Shown: positions 6,331-16,146, counted from the first letter of the stretch. The stretch is 64,000 nucleotides of DNA from Sphingobacterium mizutaii (GCF_900187125.1 NZ_LT906468.1:372001-436000), one strand, 5' to 3'. Program-made: numbers and translations. Notes: generated by a model not told the origin, from the sequence alone.

Positions 6331-9059
6331 TCTCGGTCCGACCTTCCTCCAAAACTTCTTAAATTATAGTTCAGACTCAAAAGGAAGTACCTGGTCAGGG
6401 TATTTGAGGTAATGTTTGATATTGAAATCTCTGAAGCCCGGCGATTGACATTTCGGGCATTGTTGAACAAATCAAAAGCCTTTAAGGAGATTTCAGCATT
6501 TCTTTTCTTCAAGATCTTATAACCGATCGAAGCGTTCAGCAAGTTTGTAGAGATAGCTTCTGCGCCCATTATACCACCATTACGGTAGAAGGAATAATTG
6601 TAGCCCAAAGTCATGTTCTTGAAGAATTCCAGGTTCAAGGAATTGCTGATCCTGTGGTTGGTGATCCTGTAATGGGTTATTTCACTCATTGGGTTATTGG
6701 TGAAATTCATATTGAGATTGTAATTGAATCCAATAATGATCTTTTTGCTGAAATTGGTGAATATGCCGACATGCTGACTGAAGCCATAACTGTGGTTTGG
6801 CATCAACACTTTGTTGAGGATGGCATAGTTACGGTTGTAATACATGTAATTGTTCAAGTTCAGGTTGAAGCCCAGTTTTTTTAATGGAAGGCCATAGTTA
6901 TTGTTGGCTCGCAGTTGGAATACTCCATCGATGTTTTCAGGAACCATATATTGTCCGCCGGCACCGAGGATAATATCTTCAAACAAGGTGATGGTACTAT
7001 CGGTGGTCATGGTGGAGTTGATGATCTTGTTGTTGGTGTAGTCAAAATTGAGGCTACTGTTGAAACTCCGGCCATTGCTGCGGTTCACGTCTCGATATTG
7101 AAGGCGGAGCCTGTGGGTGTATTCTTGGCTTAGATTAGGGTTACCATTCCTGACGAACAGTTCGTTGGAATTATCGATATAATCCTGCAATTGATCAATG
7201 GAAGGCGTATTGGTCGCTCCGTTATAGTTGAATTCCAATCGTCTTTCCTTGTTGAAATAGTAGGCTACGGTCAATTCAGGGAGGAAGGCGCCAAAGTCTG
7301 CAGTGGTTCGCAAGTTTATGGGAACGGTTCGGTTGTTTACCCGATAGCCGTGTTCATAGTTCATTCCGGCCTGGAATCTAAAGGTATCCTGTTTGTTGTA
7401 GGAATAAGAAAGCCCAGCGCTATGATGGGTAAAATCGTTTCGGAATTCATTGGATAATCGATCGTTCAGTTCTTCATATTGACCGGTTTCAGCAAGAAAC
7501 TCCATGGTTTTCCTATCGGAGTAGTTGCTGGTATTTCGCATGCTGTAGTTGGCCTGTAATCTGGAGATCTTGGAGACGTTGTAGGTGTAAGAAAGCCTGC
7601 CGTTGTATCCATTTCCATACCCGTAGGTGGTGCTTTCGCGGTTGTTGGTGTCGATGCGGTCCAAGACTGCGTCTTTGTAGTATTGGTTGAATGCCAAGGT
7701 TTTTCCCAATGCTTCGTTGCTGCTTTTATTTCCGTCAAGACTTAGGGAAATGGTTTGCCCCGCTTTTTTGAAGCGATGCATATAGGTCATGCCGCCACCA
7801 AAATTGAGGGCTTCATTATTATTGTTAAAATTTCGGTTGGAATTGTTCAAAGGTTCTGTCCTGTCCTTGCTCATGCTGCTGATGGAGCTATTGGCAAGAT
7901 CAGTTTTTGTATAAGAAAGGTTAGGATTGATATCGATACGGTTCATGCTGTCGATATCCCATTTCAATCGCCCCCTTAGGTTATGGGATATATTCCCGTT
8001 GTTTCCGGTTTGCTGCTGGTTTTGGAACTGATTAGCGCGGCTTCCTGTCGTAAATTCAATATCTGATAGGGTGTTGGTAAAGGTGCTGCTGTTGCGGAAC
8101 CTGTAGTTTCCATTTACCTCCATCTTTTTGTCGAGGAAAGTATTGGTATAGTTGGCTGCAGCGGCATAGGTGTCAGATAGACCGCGATCGGTATTGTTGT
8201 TTCCCCTTCTGAATCCACCTCGGCCTTGCTCTGAAAATTCCGTTTCATTGATGTTGTTAGCCATGACGTTGATGGAAATCTTTTCATCACCTCGGAAGGC
8301 ATTGACACCGGAGTTGATGGAGAATTTATCGGAATCTCCCTTTCCGGCATTGAACTTTCCGAACAAGCCTTTTTTCTTGTCGGGTTTGGTGACAATGTTG
8401 ATGACCTTGGACCTTTTACCATCGTCGAATCCAGAGAATTTAGTCTGTTCGGATTTCTCATCGATGATCTGAAGCTTGTCAATAATATCAGCTGGGAGGG
8501 TTTTTAGTGCTACTTTAGGGTCGGTACTGAAGAATTCCTTTCCATCCACCATGATTTTGGTGACTTCTTCGCCATGTGCCGTAACTTTTCCATCTTCATC
8601 GATGGTAACTCCTGGGACCTGAGCGACCATTTCATCAGCATCAGCGTATTCCCTAGTGGCAAAATTGCGTGAATTGAACTCCATGGTATCACCTTTGACG
8701 GCCACACTCGGAGGAGGAGCAATGGTGATTTCTTCAATCACGATTTCTCCGGGCTCTAAACCGACCATTAAGGTTTCCATGGAAGGTTTTACCACGATGT
8801 TTCGCTCGAATTTTTTGAAGCCCAATAGGGTACCTGTCAATTTATAGTTTCCATTCGCTACCCTTGGGATAGAAAAGTCGCCTTTCTCATTGGATTTGGC
8901 GGTGCGGATGGTTGAGTCTTTCAGGTTAAGGAGTTGGATGCTGGCATCCTGTAAGTTGCTACCCTTTGTTTTGTCTTGTACCTTTCCAGCGATATTGACT
9001 TGAGCCAATACACAGGCACAGCTTAATAAAACTAAACATAAGGTAAGCAGGTATTTCAT
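6327..9059 (-). CDS. Outer-membrane beta-barrel protein, TonB-receptor-like
   Basis: Outer-membrane protein of 910 residues. The ATG at 9059 gives a clean signal peptide (MKYLLTLCLVLLSCACVLAQ); the frame continues upstream but that extension would bury the signal. A carboxypeptidase-regulatory-like domain follows (~20-105, VNIAGKVQD to FERNIVV). Next comes a plug-like domain (~120-225) with VPGVTIDEDGKVTAHGEEVT and MVDGKEFFSTDP. The rest is a barrel rich in Asn and aromatic residues, ending in LLSLNYNLRSFGG. This layout matches the OMP_b-brl_3 family rather than SusC, and no SusD partner is adjacent. It may take up an unknown ligand or act in secretion or metal handling. The TetR gene is divergent and could regulate it. 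Confidence 0.85.
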   Translation of the reverse strand: MKYLLTLCLVLLSCACVLAQVNIAGKVQDKTKGSNLQDASIQLLNLKDSTIRTAKSNEKGDFSIPRVANGNYKLTGTLLGFKKFERNIVVKPSMETLMVGLEPGEIVIEEITIAPPPSVAVKGDTMEFNSRNFATREYADADEMVAQVPGVTIDEDGKVTAHGEEVTKIMVDGKEFFSTDPKVALKTLPADIIDKLQIIDEKSEQTKFSGFDDGKRSKVINIVTKPDKKKGLFGKFNAGKGDSDKFSINSGVNAFRGDEKISINVMANNINETEFSEQGRGGFRRGNNNTDRGLSDTYAAAANYTNTFLDKKMEVNGNYRFRNSSTFTNTLSDIEFTTGSRANQFQNQQQTGNNGNISHNLRGRLKWDIDSMNRIDINPNLSYTKTDLANSSISSMSKDRTEPLNNSNRNFNNNNEALNFGGGMTYMHRFKKAGQTISLSLDGNKSSNEALGKTLAFNQYYKDAVLDRIDTNNRESTTYGYGNGYNGRLSYTYNVSKISRLQANYSMRNTSNYSDRKTMEFLAETGQYEELNDRLSNEFRNDFTHHSAGLSYSYNKQDTFRFQAGMNYEHGYRVNNRTVPINLRTTADFGAFLPELTVAYYFNKERRLEFNYNGATNTPSIDQLQDYIDNSNELFVRNGNPNLSQEYTHRLRLQYRDVNRSNGRSFNSSLNFDYTNNKIINSTMTTDSTITLFEDIILGAGGQYMVPENIDGVFQLRANNNYGLPLKKLGFNLNLNNYMYYNRNYAILNKVLMPNHSYGFSQHVGIFTNFSKKIIIGFNYNLNMNFTNNPMSEITHYRITNHRISNSLNLEFFKNMTLGYNYSFYRNGGIMGAEAISTNLLNASIGYKILKKRNAEISLKAFDLFNNARNVNRRASEISISNITSNTLTRYFLLSLNYNLRSFGGRSDRD

Positions 9060-9287
9060 GGTAAGGTTTGATGGATTTTTTTCAATTATATAATTTTTAG
9101 GCGATAACAGCCTGATAATCACAAAAAAGATACATTGTTGTTATGACAATGGTAAAAACCGAAAAAATGAAAAAGATAGATTATCAATAGGTTACAGCAG
9201 AATTGAAAATCTCGGAAAGACGAGTCGCATTAGAGATGTTACACAGGGGCCAAATCCGTTGACAAGGACATTTTCAGAAAAATTGGA

Positions 9288-9295
9288 TATATTTG
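9288..9295 (+). promoter_or_regulatory. Putative -7 box (TATATTTG) of the TetR gene
   Basis: TATATTTG ends 14 bases before the TetR ATG at 9310. It fits TANNTTTG. A TTGACA at 9259-9264 lies upstream, but its spacing is wider than usual. Confidence 0.4.
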
Positions 9296-9309
9296 CTTAT
9301 TAATAATCA

Positions 9310-9849
9310 ATGAAAGAAACGACACTTAGTAGGAAGGAAAAGATTCTGCAAACTGCCTTACAGTTATTTGCAATTAAGGGATACCTTGATACCTCGACGA
9401 AGGAGATTGCTGCAAAAGCTGGAGTTTCTGAAGCACTTATCTTTAAGCATTTCGGAAACAAAGATGCTTTGTTGGCACATATCGTGAAGTCTGGTTATAG
9501 GAAGGTACTCCTTCACCATAAAGGGATGATGACCTATAAGGGGGCCAAAGATTTTCTAAAGAACATGGTTCAGTTCCCGAGTAAATTGGTGGCCGATGAT
9601 CCTTTGTTCTGGAAATTGCAAGAAAGACTTTCTCACCATAGTTTCTCCAAATCTCAACATGAACTCTTCATTAAGCCCGTTCAGCCCATCGTCCATAAGG
9701 CGTTTGAAGAATTGGGTTATGCTAATCCGGATCTGGAAACACAATACTTATTGCTGATCATTGATATGTTATGGAAAAAAGAGGCCTGCGGGGAGCTCGA
9801 GAATGCATCCGAATTAGCCTCCTTGGTTGAGGAAAAATACAACCTTTAG
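9310..9849 (+). CDS. TetR/AcrR family transcriptional regulator
   Basis: Repressor-type regulator of 179 residues. The N-terminal DNA-binding domain (~8-55) contains ILQTALQLFAIKGY followed by the helix-turn-helix TSTKEIAAKAGVSEALIFKHFG, as in TetR proteins. The C-terminal helical domain should bind a ligand but is too variable to name one. The gene is divergent from the outer-membrane barrel gene with a 250-bp shared upstream region, which makes that gene or itself the likely target; this is inference from position. An AT-rich hairpin (9871-9902) after the stop may serve as a weak terminator. Confidence 0.88.
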   Translation: MKETTLSRKEKILQTALQLFAIKGYLDTSTKEIAAKAGVSEALIFKHFGNKDALLAHIVKSGYRKVLLHHKGMMTYKGAKDFLKNMVQFPSKLVADDPLFWKLQERLSHHSFSKSQHELFIKPVQPIVHKAFEELGYANPDLETQYLLLIIDMLWKKEACGELENASELASLVEEKYNL

Positions 9850-9853
9850 TATT

Positions 9854-9870
9854 GCGTGTTCCTGCGTGTT
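9854..9870 (+). promoter_or_regulatory. Repeated GCGTGTT motif before the GH3 gene
   Basis: GCGTGTT occurs twice, at 9854-9860 and 9864-9870, and is followed by a T-run, about 70 bases before the GH3 start. The same TGCGTGTTTT sequence stands before namZ and murQ (see those entries). It may be an operator or an upstream promoter element of one regulon. Confidence 0.35.
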
Positions 9871-9939
9871 GTTTTTTAAAAGTGCAAAATATTTTAAAAA
9901 ACAAGTAAAAATGCCTTATTTCGTGTAAACTATATTGTG

Positions 9940-11646
9940 ATGATTAAGAAACTCTTCAGTTTTGGATTGCTATCCATGATGCTTATTTCTGCAGCATTCG
10001 CTCAGAACAAACCCAATTTCGTAGATTTTATCAATCAAAAGCATTCCTGGGTTGATTCTGTGTTCAATACCTTGACACCGAAGCAACGCATAGGTCAGCT
10101 TTTTTTGGTGAGAGCCCATACGAACTTGGGGCAAAAATATGTTGACTCCGTAAAACAGGTGATTGAGAAGGAACAGTTGGGTGGATTAGTGGTATTCCAA
10201 GGAGGACCGGTAAGGCACGCGAATATGTTCAACCAATACCAAAAGGTGAGCAAGGTCCCTTTGTTGATTACATTTGATGGAGAATGGGGATTGGGTATGC
10301 GTATGCCGGATTCGACGATTTCATATCCTTATCAGATGACTTTGGGTGCTATCCAGAACAATAACCTCTTATATGAAATGGGTAGACAAGTGGCGCGTGA
10401 TTTCCACCGGATGGGAATGCACTTTAACTTTGCGCCCGATGTGGATATCAATAACAACCCTAAGAACCCTGTCATTAACTTCCGTTCTTTTGGTGACAAT
10501 AAGTATAAGGTTACTGAAAAGGCAAAAGCCTATATGGACGGGATGGTTCAAGGCGGTATCCTGGCCTCATTGAAGCATTTCCCTGGACATGGGGATACTG
10601 ATGTGGATTCGCACCATGATTTGCCACAATTGAAGTTTGATAGAGCAAGGTTGGATAGCCTTGAAATGTATCCGTTTAGACAGTTGATCAAAGATGGTGC
10701 TCCTTCTGTGATGGTTGCACACATGAATATTCCGGCGTTGGACAATACGCCAAATATCCCTTCTTCTATTTCTAAGAAAGTGGTGACGGACATTATCCGT
10801 ACGGAGTTGGGCTTTAGAGGGCTGACCGTGACGGATGCGATGGACATGAGTGGGGTGAAGAAATTCTTCCCAAATGGGGAAGCTGATGTGATGGCTATTG
10901 AAGCTGGACATGATCTATTGGAAGTATCTGCGAACAGTGGTCGTGCCATTGATTTGGTTGAGAAAGCGATTAAATCGGGTAGACTGTCTCAAGCTGATAT
11001 CGATGCTAGAGTGAAAAAAGTATTGGCAGCAAAATTATGGTTGGGATTAAACCAAGTGAAGCCAGTTAATACCAATAGACTTTATGAGGATCTGAATACA
11101 CCTGCTGCGCAAAGCTTGGTTCAACGTATTTCAGATGCAGCGGTTACTCTGTTGAAATCTGATCGTGGCTTGAAGAGATTTGATCCTAAGAAATCAACTT
11201 CGATTGTAAGTGTGGGGATTGATCAGGTTCAAGATTTTGAGAAGGGTCTGGCTTTGCAGTTGACAGATTTTGATCAGTTTTTTATCAAAGGCGATGAAAC
11301 AGAGGGGCAATTGAAAGATTTGATGAAGGATTCTAAAGATAACCGTCAGATTGTTTTGGTCATCCATGATAATCGCAGTAGACCACGCAGTGAATTGCTG
11401 TTGAACGATGCTACAAAAGATTTTATCGATAAGATTGCGGGTAGAAGAACGATTTCAGTGATGTTTACCAATCCATACGCGATGAATTCTGTGGATGTGA
11501 TGCGTAGTTCATCCGTTCTTTTAGGATATCAAAATGATTTTTTCATGCAAAAAGCTGTTCTTAAGGTGTTGTTGAAACAAATTAAACCAGAAGGTAAATT
11601 GCCAGTAACTATTTCTGAGCATTTAGAAAACGGAAAAGGGTTGTAA
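9940..11646 (+). CDS. Glycoside hydrolase family 3, NagZ-like beta-N-acetylglucosaminidase
   Basis: Exported enzyme of 568 residues. The ATG at 9940 gives a signal peptide (MIKKLFSFGLLSMMLISAAFAQ); a GTG three bases earlier is the alternative. The GH3 TIM-barrel domain (~40-365) contains ITFDGEWGLGMRM and KHFPGHGDTDVDSHHDLP (~212-229). That is the K-H-F-P-G-H-G and His/Asp signature of NagZ-type enzymes, which use a His-Asp dyad as acid/base. VTDAMDMSG carries the nucleophile Asp. A second alpha/beta domain follows (~390-560). Unlike many Bacteroidota homologues it lacks a C-terminal beta-lactamase-like domain. A NagZ-type enzyme removes GlcNAc from muropeptides or chitooligosaccharides. This links it to the NagA/NamZ/MurQ locus that starts 8 kb downstream. 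Confidence 0.88.
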   Translation: MIKKLFSFGLLSMMLISAAFAQNKPNFVDFINQKHSWVDSVFNTLTPKQRIGQLFLVRAHTNLGQKYVDSVKQVIEKEQLGGLVVFQGGPVRHANMFNQYQKVSKVPLLITFDGEWGLGMRMPDSTISYPYQMTLGAIQNNNLLYEMGRQVARDFHRMGMHFNFAPDVDINNNPKNPVINFRSFGDNKYKVTEKAKAYMDGMVQGGILASLKHFPGHGDTDVDSHHDLPQLKFDRARLDSLEMYPFRQLIKDGAPSVMVAHMNIPALDNTPNIPSSISKKVVTDIIRTELGFRGLTVTDAMDMSGVKKFFPNGEADVMAIEAGHDLLEVSANSGRAIDLVEKAIKSGRLSQADIDARVKKVLAAKLWLGLNQVKPVNTNRLYEDLNTPAAQSLVQRISDAAVTLLKSDRGLKRFDPKKSTSIVSVGIDQVQDFEKGLALQLTDFDQFFIKGDETEGQLKDLMKDSKDNRQIVLVIHDNRSRPRSELLLNDATKDFIDKIAGRRTISVMFTNPYAMNSVDVMRSSSVLLGYQNDFFMQKAVLKVLLKQIKPEGKLPVTISEHLENGKGL

Positions 11647-11674
11647 TCCAATTTTGTTAACATAAAAATAAAGT

Positions 11675-11703
11675 AGCCAGTAAATTTTACTGGCTTTTTT
11701 TAT
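11675..11703 (+). terminator. Rho-independent terminator after the GH3 gene
   Basis: AGCCAGTAAA at 11675-11684 pairs with TTTACTGGCT at 11686-11695, and seven T follow. The stem has ten pairs if the short loop is allowed to open. Confidence 0.85.
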
Positions 11704-11716
11704 TCAAAAGAAAGAC

Positions 11717-11724
11717 TAATTTTG
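11717..11724 (+). promoter_or_regulatory. Putative -7 box (TAATTTTG) of sdaA
   Basis: TAATTTTG fits TANNTTTG and sits 18 bases before the preferred sdaA ATG at 11743. Confidence 0.5.
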
Positions 11725-11742
11725 CTATGTAGATTGAGAATT

Positions 11743-13170
11743 ATGGCAAAAGAGCAGATTTCGATATTTGATATGTTTAAGATAGGGATTGGACCATCCA
11801 GTTCGCATACTTTAGGCCCTTGGCGTGCAGCGCAGCGATTCGTTGAAGCGTTGCAGAAACGAGAGGCTTTAGAGCATGTGCAGGAGGTCAAGATCCTTTT
11901 ATATGGCTCTTTGGCAAAGACTGGTATCGGTCATGGTACTGATATCGCGGTGCTGCTGGGCATGAGTGGGGATGACCCTGTAACCTTTGATGTAAATGAT
12001 GTCCTGCCGAAGGTCAATCGCATCAAATCCAACAAGAAGTTGGATCTGGGAGGTAAAAAGGAAATTGATTTTTCTTATGCCGATGATTTGCTTTTCCTTT
12101 ATGACCAAAGTCTTCCATTCCATCCGAATGCCGTTACTTTCCAGGCTTTCTTGGACAATGGAAAAGCCATCTCTGAAACTTATTATTCGATTGGCGGTGG
12201 ATTTGTGGTTCAGGAAAATGATACAGAAAGCGTACTGTCGGAGATCGACCTTCCTTTTCCAATTGATACCGCTCAAGAACTGATGGTTTCTTGTATGCGT
12301 ACCGGATTGAAAATTTCGGAGTTGGTCTTGGAAAACGAATGTTCGTGGCGCTCGGAGCAGGAAACTCGGGATGGTGTATTAAAGATCTTCCAAACCATTA
12401 AAGAATGTATTTACAAGGGCTGCCATACTGATGGGGTATTGCCGGGTGGATTGCATGTGGAAAGAAGGGCTTCCAAACTGAACAAAAAGATGCTGAAGGG
12501 TAGAGAATATTCGGATTTTGACAGTTGGGTAGAGGCAATCCGTGCAGGTGGTAGAGATTTCGGTTATATCTTAGATTGTGTGAGTTGCTTTGCTCTGGCG
12601 GTGAATGAGGAGAATGCTTCGTTTGGTCGCGTGGTGACTGCTCCTACCAATGGTGCAGCAGGGGTGATTCCTGCGGTGCTGCAATATTACATCGTGTTCC
12701 ACGATTGCTATAAGGAAGATAAGATCATTCAATTTATTGCTACTGCTTCTGAAATAGGATCTATATTCAAAAAGGGGGCAACAATTTCTGCTGCGATGGG
12801 AGGCTGTCAGGCAGAGATTGGGGTTTCATCCGCTATGGCTGCAGGGGCTTTGACCGAGTGCCTGGGCGGTTCGCAAAGGCAGGTCTTGATGGCGGCTGAG
12901 ATCGCTATGGAGCATCACCTTGGACTGACTTGTGACCCAATCGGAGGTCTCGTGCAGATTCCATGTATTGAAAGAAATACCATGGGGGCCATCAAAGCGA
13001 TTACGGCTGCTCAATTGGCTCTTCAATCGAATCCTGACAAGGCAAAAGTGAGTTTGGATGCGGTAGTGAGCACCATGTGGGACACTGCGCAGGATATGAA
13101 TGTGAAATATAAAGAGACGGCAGATGGTGGATTGGCGATTAAAGTTCCGCTGAGTTTGCCGGAGTGTTAA
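11743..13170 (+). CDS. sdaA: L-serine ammonia-lyase, iron-sulfur type, single chain
   Basis: Enzyme of 475 residues that deaminates L-serine to pyruvate and ammonia in the cytoplasm. The beta-type domain (1 to ~150) begins [20 protein letters not shown], the SSSHT serine-binding motif. The catalytic alpha-type domain (~180-475) has [51 protein letters not shown] and [16 protein letters not shown]. These hold the cysteines that bind the [4Fe-4S] cluster. The ATG at 11743 ([10 protein letters not shown]) was chosen; an upstream TTG at 11722 would overlap the promoter box. It is a single-gene unit between two terminators. Confidence 0.95.
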   Translation: MAKEQISIFDMFKIGIGPSSSHTLGPWRAAQRFVEALQKREALEHVQEVKILLYGSLAKTGIGHGTDIAVLLGMSGDDPVTFDVNDVLPKVNRIKSNKKLDLGGKKEIDFSYADDLLFLYDQSLPFHPNAVTFQAFLDNGKAISETYYSIGGGFVVQENDTESVLSEIDLPFPIDTAQELMVSCMRTGLKISELVLENECSWRSEQETRDGVLKIFQTIKECIYKGCHTDGVLPGGLHVERRASKLNKKMLKGREYSDFDSWVEAIRAGGRDFGYILDCVSCFALAVNEENASFGRVVTAPTNGAAGVIPAVLQYYIVFHDCYKEDKIIQFIATASEIGSIFKKGATISAAMGGCQAEIGVSSAMAAGALTECLGGSQRQVLMAAEIAMEHHLGLTCDPIGGLVQIPCIERNTMGAIKAITAAQLALQSNPDKAKVSLDAVVSTMWDTAQDMNVKYKETADGGLAIKVPLSLPEC

Positions 13171-13201
13171 TTCAAAAAGAAATATTTTCAAAATAGAATT
13201 G

Positions 13202-13230
13202 GAGCTGCCCAAAAGGGCGGCTCTTTTATT
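13202..13230 (+). terminator. Rho-independent terminator after sdaA
   Basis: GAGCTGCCC and GGGCGGCTC pair around an AAAA loop with one G-U pair, and a T-rich tract follows. Confidence 0.8.
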
Positions 13231-13241
13231 TTCGATTTTTC

Positions 13242-13249
13242 TATCTTTG
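13242..13249 (+). promoter_or_regulatory. Putative -7 box (TATCTTTG) directly before the MBL-fold gene
   Basis: TATCTTTG ends only four bases before the ATG at 13254. With a start site about 5-7 bases downstream of such a box, the transcript would be leaderless or nearly so. Confidence 0.45.
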
Positions 13250-13253
13250 TAAA

Positions 13254-14081
13254 ATGATTCGATATGCGGCACTAGCTTCTGGAAGTAACGGAAATAGCTA
13301 TTATATTGCTAAGGGCAATACTTCCATCTTAATTGATGCCGGAATCAATAGCAAGCACCTGCATTTAAGGATGGCATCTTTGGGGATAAACCCTGCCAGT
13401 ATCAATGCCATCTTTATCACCCATGAACATACCGACCATATTTCTGGACTCTCTGTTTTCTTGAAAAGGTATCAGATCCCTGTTTATCTGACGGAGGGAA
13501 CCTATGTATCATCCAGATTGCAATTGCCGAATTACCTTATCAATTTCATCAAGCCGAATTCTGTTATCAATTTAGCGGATTTTTCAGTTTATGGTATCCC
13601 TAAATACCATGATGCCCAAGAACCCTGTAGTTTTTTGGTTTCTGATGGAGAGCTGAATATCTCTGTCCTTACGGATTTGGGAAGGATATGCGATAATGTG
13701 AAGAAGGCAATCCGTATTGCGGATATTCTGTTTTTGGAGGCAAATTACGATGAGGAAATGTTGTTGACCGGAAGGTATCCTTATCATCTGAAAAACAGAA
13801 TTAAAGGAGGTTGGGGTCACTTGTCGAATAAGATATCATTAGAGGCTTTTATTGAGAATAAGTCCGACCGCTTGAAACATTTGATATTGGGTCACCTTTC
13901 TGGTGAGAACAATTCGGTTGAAATGGTTGAGCAGGTCTTTCAGCCACATTGCCAAGAATTTAAGATGTCGGTAGCTAAGCGGACGGAGTCGACTCCGTTG
14001 TTTGAGATCAGTAAACCGGTTCAAACTGAAATATACGTGGAAGAATTCTCCTATCAATCGATCCAGATCATTACGGGATAA
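13254..14081 (+). CDS. MBL-fold metallo-hydrolase, WalJ/YycJ-like
   Basis: Cytosolic metallo-beta-lactamase-fold protein of 275 residues. It opens with ALASGSNGNSYYI, a YycJ-type start, and has the metal-binding motif THEHTDH (~residues 57-63). LTDLG and FLEANYDEEML supply later metal-site strands, and LILGHLSGENN carries a C-terminal His. YycJ/WalJ proteins are predicted DNA or nucleotide hydrolases, and in Firmicutes they sit with the WalRK system; the role here is not established. The promoter box almost touches the ATG. It converges on lipB with a shared bidirectional terminator. Confidence 0.87.
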   Translation: MIRYAALASGSNGNSYYIAKGNTSILIDAGINSKHLHLRMASLGINPASINAIFITHEHTDHISGLSVFLKRYQIPVYLTEGTYVSSRLQLPNYLINFIKPNSVINLADFSVYGIPKYHDAQEPCSFLVSDGELNISVLTDLGRICDNVKKAIRIADILFLEANYDEEMLLTGRYPYHLKNRIKGGWGHLSNKISLEAFIENKSDRLKHLILGHLSGENNSVEMVEQVFQPHCQEFKMSVAKRTESTPLFEISKPVQTEIYVEEFSYQSIQIITG

Positions 14082-14100
14082 TTCCAAGAGTAAGTTATTC

Positions 14101-14138
14101 AAAAAGGGAGCTGTTATGATCATAACAGCTCCCTTTTT
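14101..14138. terminator. Bidirectional terminator between the MBL-fold gene and lipB
   Basis: A near-perfect palindrome runs from AAAAAGGGAGCTGTTATGA to its complement, ending CTCCCTTTTT. A-run and T-run flank the stem, so it can end transcription from both converging genes. Confidence 0.9.
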
Positions 14139-14151
14139 GTATTGCATATTT

Positions 14152-14850
14152 TTATTGCAGTTCCATTTTAAATAGCTCCGCCAGATGGCTTCTGAGTTTG
14201 GCTTTCACTTCTTCTACATCCACTTTATGGCCCAGTTCACTTTCCATGGAGGTGACATCTTTGTCATCAATTCCACAAGGGACGATATTGCCAAAATAGG
14301 CTAGGTCAGCATTGACATTAAAGGCGAAACCGTGCATAGTGACCCAACGAGAAGCTCTAACGCCCATAGCGCAGATCTTCCTTGCTTTTTCATTGTCAGG
14401 ATCTAGCCAAACGCCCGTGTATCCTGGGTATCTGCCGGCTTCGATTCCGTAGTCAGCAAGTGTCAGGATAATGGCTTCTTCAAGCGTTCTAAGGTAAAGA
14501 TGGATGTCTGTAAAAAAGTTATCCAAATCTAAGATCGGATAGCCTACAATCTGTCCGGGGCCATGGTAGGTGATGTCGCCACCTCTATTGATCTTATAAA
14601 AGGTGGCTTCTTTTTCTTTTAATCCTTCTTCATCCAGCAACAGGTATTCTAAATGTCCACTTTTACCAAGGGTATAGACATGAGGATGTTCGGTAAATAT
14701 CAAAAAGTTTGGTGTTGGATCCTGTGTGTTATTTACTCGGTTATCGTGTTTGATGGCGAGGGTCTTTGCAAAAATCTCTTCTTGTTTGTCCCAGGCATCT
14801 TGATAATCCAATAATCCCCAATCAATAAACTTTACTTCTTTGTTTTGCAT
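14152..14850 (-). CDS. lipB: Lipoyl(octanoyl) transferase LipB
   Basis: Enzyme of 232 residues that moves octanoate from acyl carrier protein to lipoyl domains, the first step of lipoate synthesis. Family motifs are KINRGGDITYHGPGQIVGYP (~86-105), GVW, then ARKICAMGVRASRWVTMHG (~156-174) with the catalytic Lys158. PCGI contains the acyl-accepting Cys192. Length is typical. The start is 10 bases downstream of the hflX stop, so the two are probably one operon. Confidence 0.96.
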   Translation of the reverse strand: MQNKEVKFIDWGLLDYQDAWDKQEEIFAKTLAIKHDNRVNNTQDPTPNFLIFTEHPHVYTLGKSGHLEYLLLDEEGLKEKEATFYKINRGGDITYHGPGQIVGYPILDLDNFFTDIHLYLRTLEEAIILTLADYGIEAGRYPGYTGVWLDPDNEKARKICAMGVRASRWVTMHGFAFNVNADLAYFGNIVPCGIDDKDVTSMESELGHKVDVEEVKAKLRSHLAELFKMELQ

Positions 14851-14859
14851 TTTATTCTA

Positions 14860-16050
14860 CTAATACAACAGGTTGTTATATGGATATCTGGCGTTGTGCA
14901 TTTTCACAATGATATCATATAGTTTTTCCTTGAATTCCTCTACGTTGGTTTTGTTGGTTGCAGAGATAAAGATCGCTGGATCGGCATTTTTTGCCATCCA
15001 AGAGTTTCTGAAATCATCCAAGGTAACTTTGATCTCTTCACCATCTTCATCCAGTTCAACTGGAGGTTTATAGGCATCGATCTTGTTGAATACGGTGATG
15101 ATTGGTTTGTCAACTGCACCGATATCTTTTAAGGTTTCATTTACCGCTCGGATATGATCCTCGAAATAAGGGTGGGAGATATCAACGACATGGATCAATA
15201 CATCAGCTTCTCTGACCTCATCTAAGGTAGATTTGAAACATTCCACCAAATGGTGAGGAAGCTTGCGGATAAATCCAACGGTATCTGACAATAAGAACGG
15301 AAGGTTGTCGATTACGACCTTTCTAACCGTTGTGTCCAACGTAGCGAAGAGTTTGTTCTCGATCAATACATCAGATTTTGAGACCATGTTCATGATGGTG
15401 GACTTACCAACGTTGGTATAGCCGACCAATGCCACGCGGATCATCTCGCCTCTGTTCTTGCGTTGGGTCTCGTTTTGTTTGTCGATGACTTTTAACCTAT
15501 CCTTCAACAGAGAGATTTTATTCAAGATCATCCGTCTATCACTCTCAATCTGGCTTTCACCCGGACCACGCATACCAATACCACCACGCTGACGCTCCAA
15601 GTGGGTCCACATTCTTGTCAATCTGGGCAATAGGTATTGCAGTTGGGCAAGCTCGACTTGGGTCTTTGCCTGAGCGGTTTTCGCATGTTTAGCGAAGATA
15701 TCCAAGATCAGGTTGGAGCGGTCAAGCACTTTGATGCCGAAATATTTCTCGATGTTCCTCAATTGGGAAGGAGAAAGTTCATCATCAAACACCACGATGT
15801 CAATTTCTTCCGCTTGGATAAATTCTTTGATTTCATCCAGCTTACCTGATCCTACAAAGGTTGCACGGTCTGGAAAAGCTAACTTTTGGGTGAATATACC
15901 TTTGGTTACTCCACCTGCGGTAGTCACTAAAAATTCTAATTCTTCTAAATATTCTTTGGCGGTCTCGTCCGAAACATCGGGAGTGATTACACTCACCAAT
16001 ACTGCTGTTTCTGGCTTTACTGCCGTGTCATATATCTTAAATCTTGCCAT
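14860..16050 (-). CDS. hflX: Ribosome-associated GTPase HflX
   Basis: GTPase of 396 residues that binds the large ribosomal subunit and splits stalled or stressed ribosomes. The N-terminal HflX domain (~1-180) contains LDRSNLILDIFAKHAKTAQA and GGIGMRGPGESQIESDRR, both family hallmarks. The G domain (~200-380) has G1 GYTNVGKST, G3 DTVGFIRKLPHHLVE and G4 NKID. It starts 10 bases upstream of lipB on the same strand. Length and motifs are regular. Confidence 0.96.
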   Translation of the reverse strand: MARFKIYDTAVKPETAVLVSVITPDVSDETAKEYLEELEFLVTTAGGVTKGIFTQKLAFPDRATFVGSGKLDEIKEFIQAEEIDIVVFDDELSPSQLRNIEKYFGIKVLDRSNLILDIFAKHAKTAQAKTQVELAQLQYLLPRLTRMWTHLERQRGGIGMRGPGESQIESDRRMILNKISLLKDRLKVIDKQNETQRKNRGEMIRVALVGYTNVGKSTIMNMVSKSDVLIENKLFATLDTTVRKVVIDNLPFLLSDTVGFIRKLPHHLVECFKSTLDEVREADVLIHVVDISHPYFEDHIRAVNETLKDIGAVDKPIITVFNKIDAYKPPVELDEDGEEIKVTLDDFRNSWMAKNADPAIFISATNKTNVEEFKEKLYDIIVKMHNARYPYNNLLY

Positions 16051-16146
16051 TTATTGTTTTTAAATAGTGAACAAGCTCGCCAATGAAATGGTTCTAGCTT
16101 GTTTAAACCTTGTTTAAGTAGAAACAAGTTTACAAAGTTACGGTTT

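Noticed and set aside
7191..8482. Several long frames on both strands inside the barrel gene
   Set aside because: They overlap a well-supported 910-residue protein in other frames and resemble no family.
9060..9309. TTGACA at 9259 as a sigma-70 type -35 element
   Set aside because: The spacing to the TATATTTG box is 23-26 bases, and Bacteroidota promoters use TTTG/TANNTTTG; it was left out as a separate feature.
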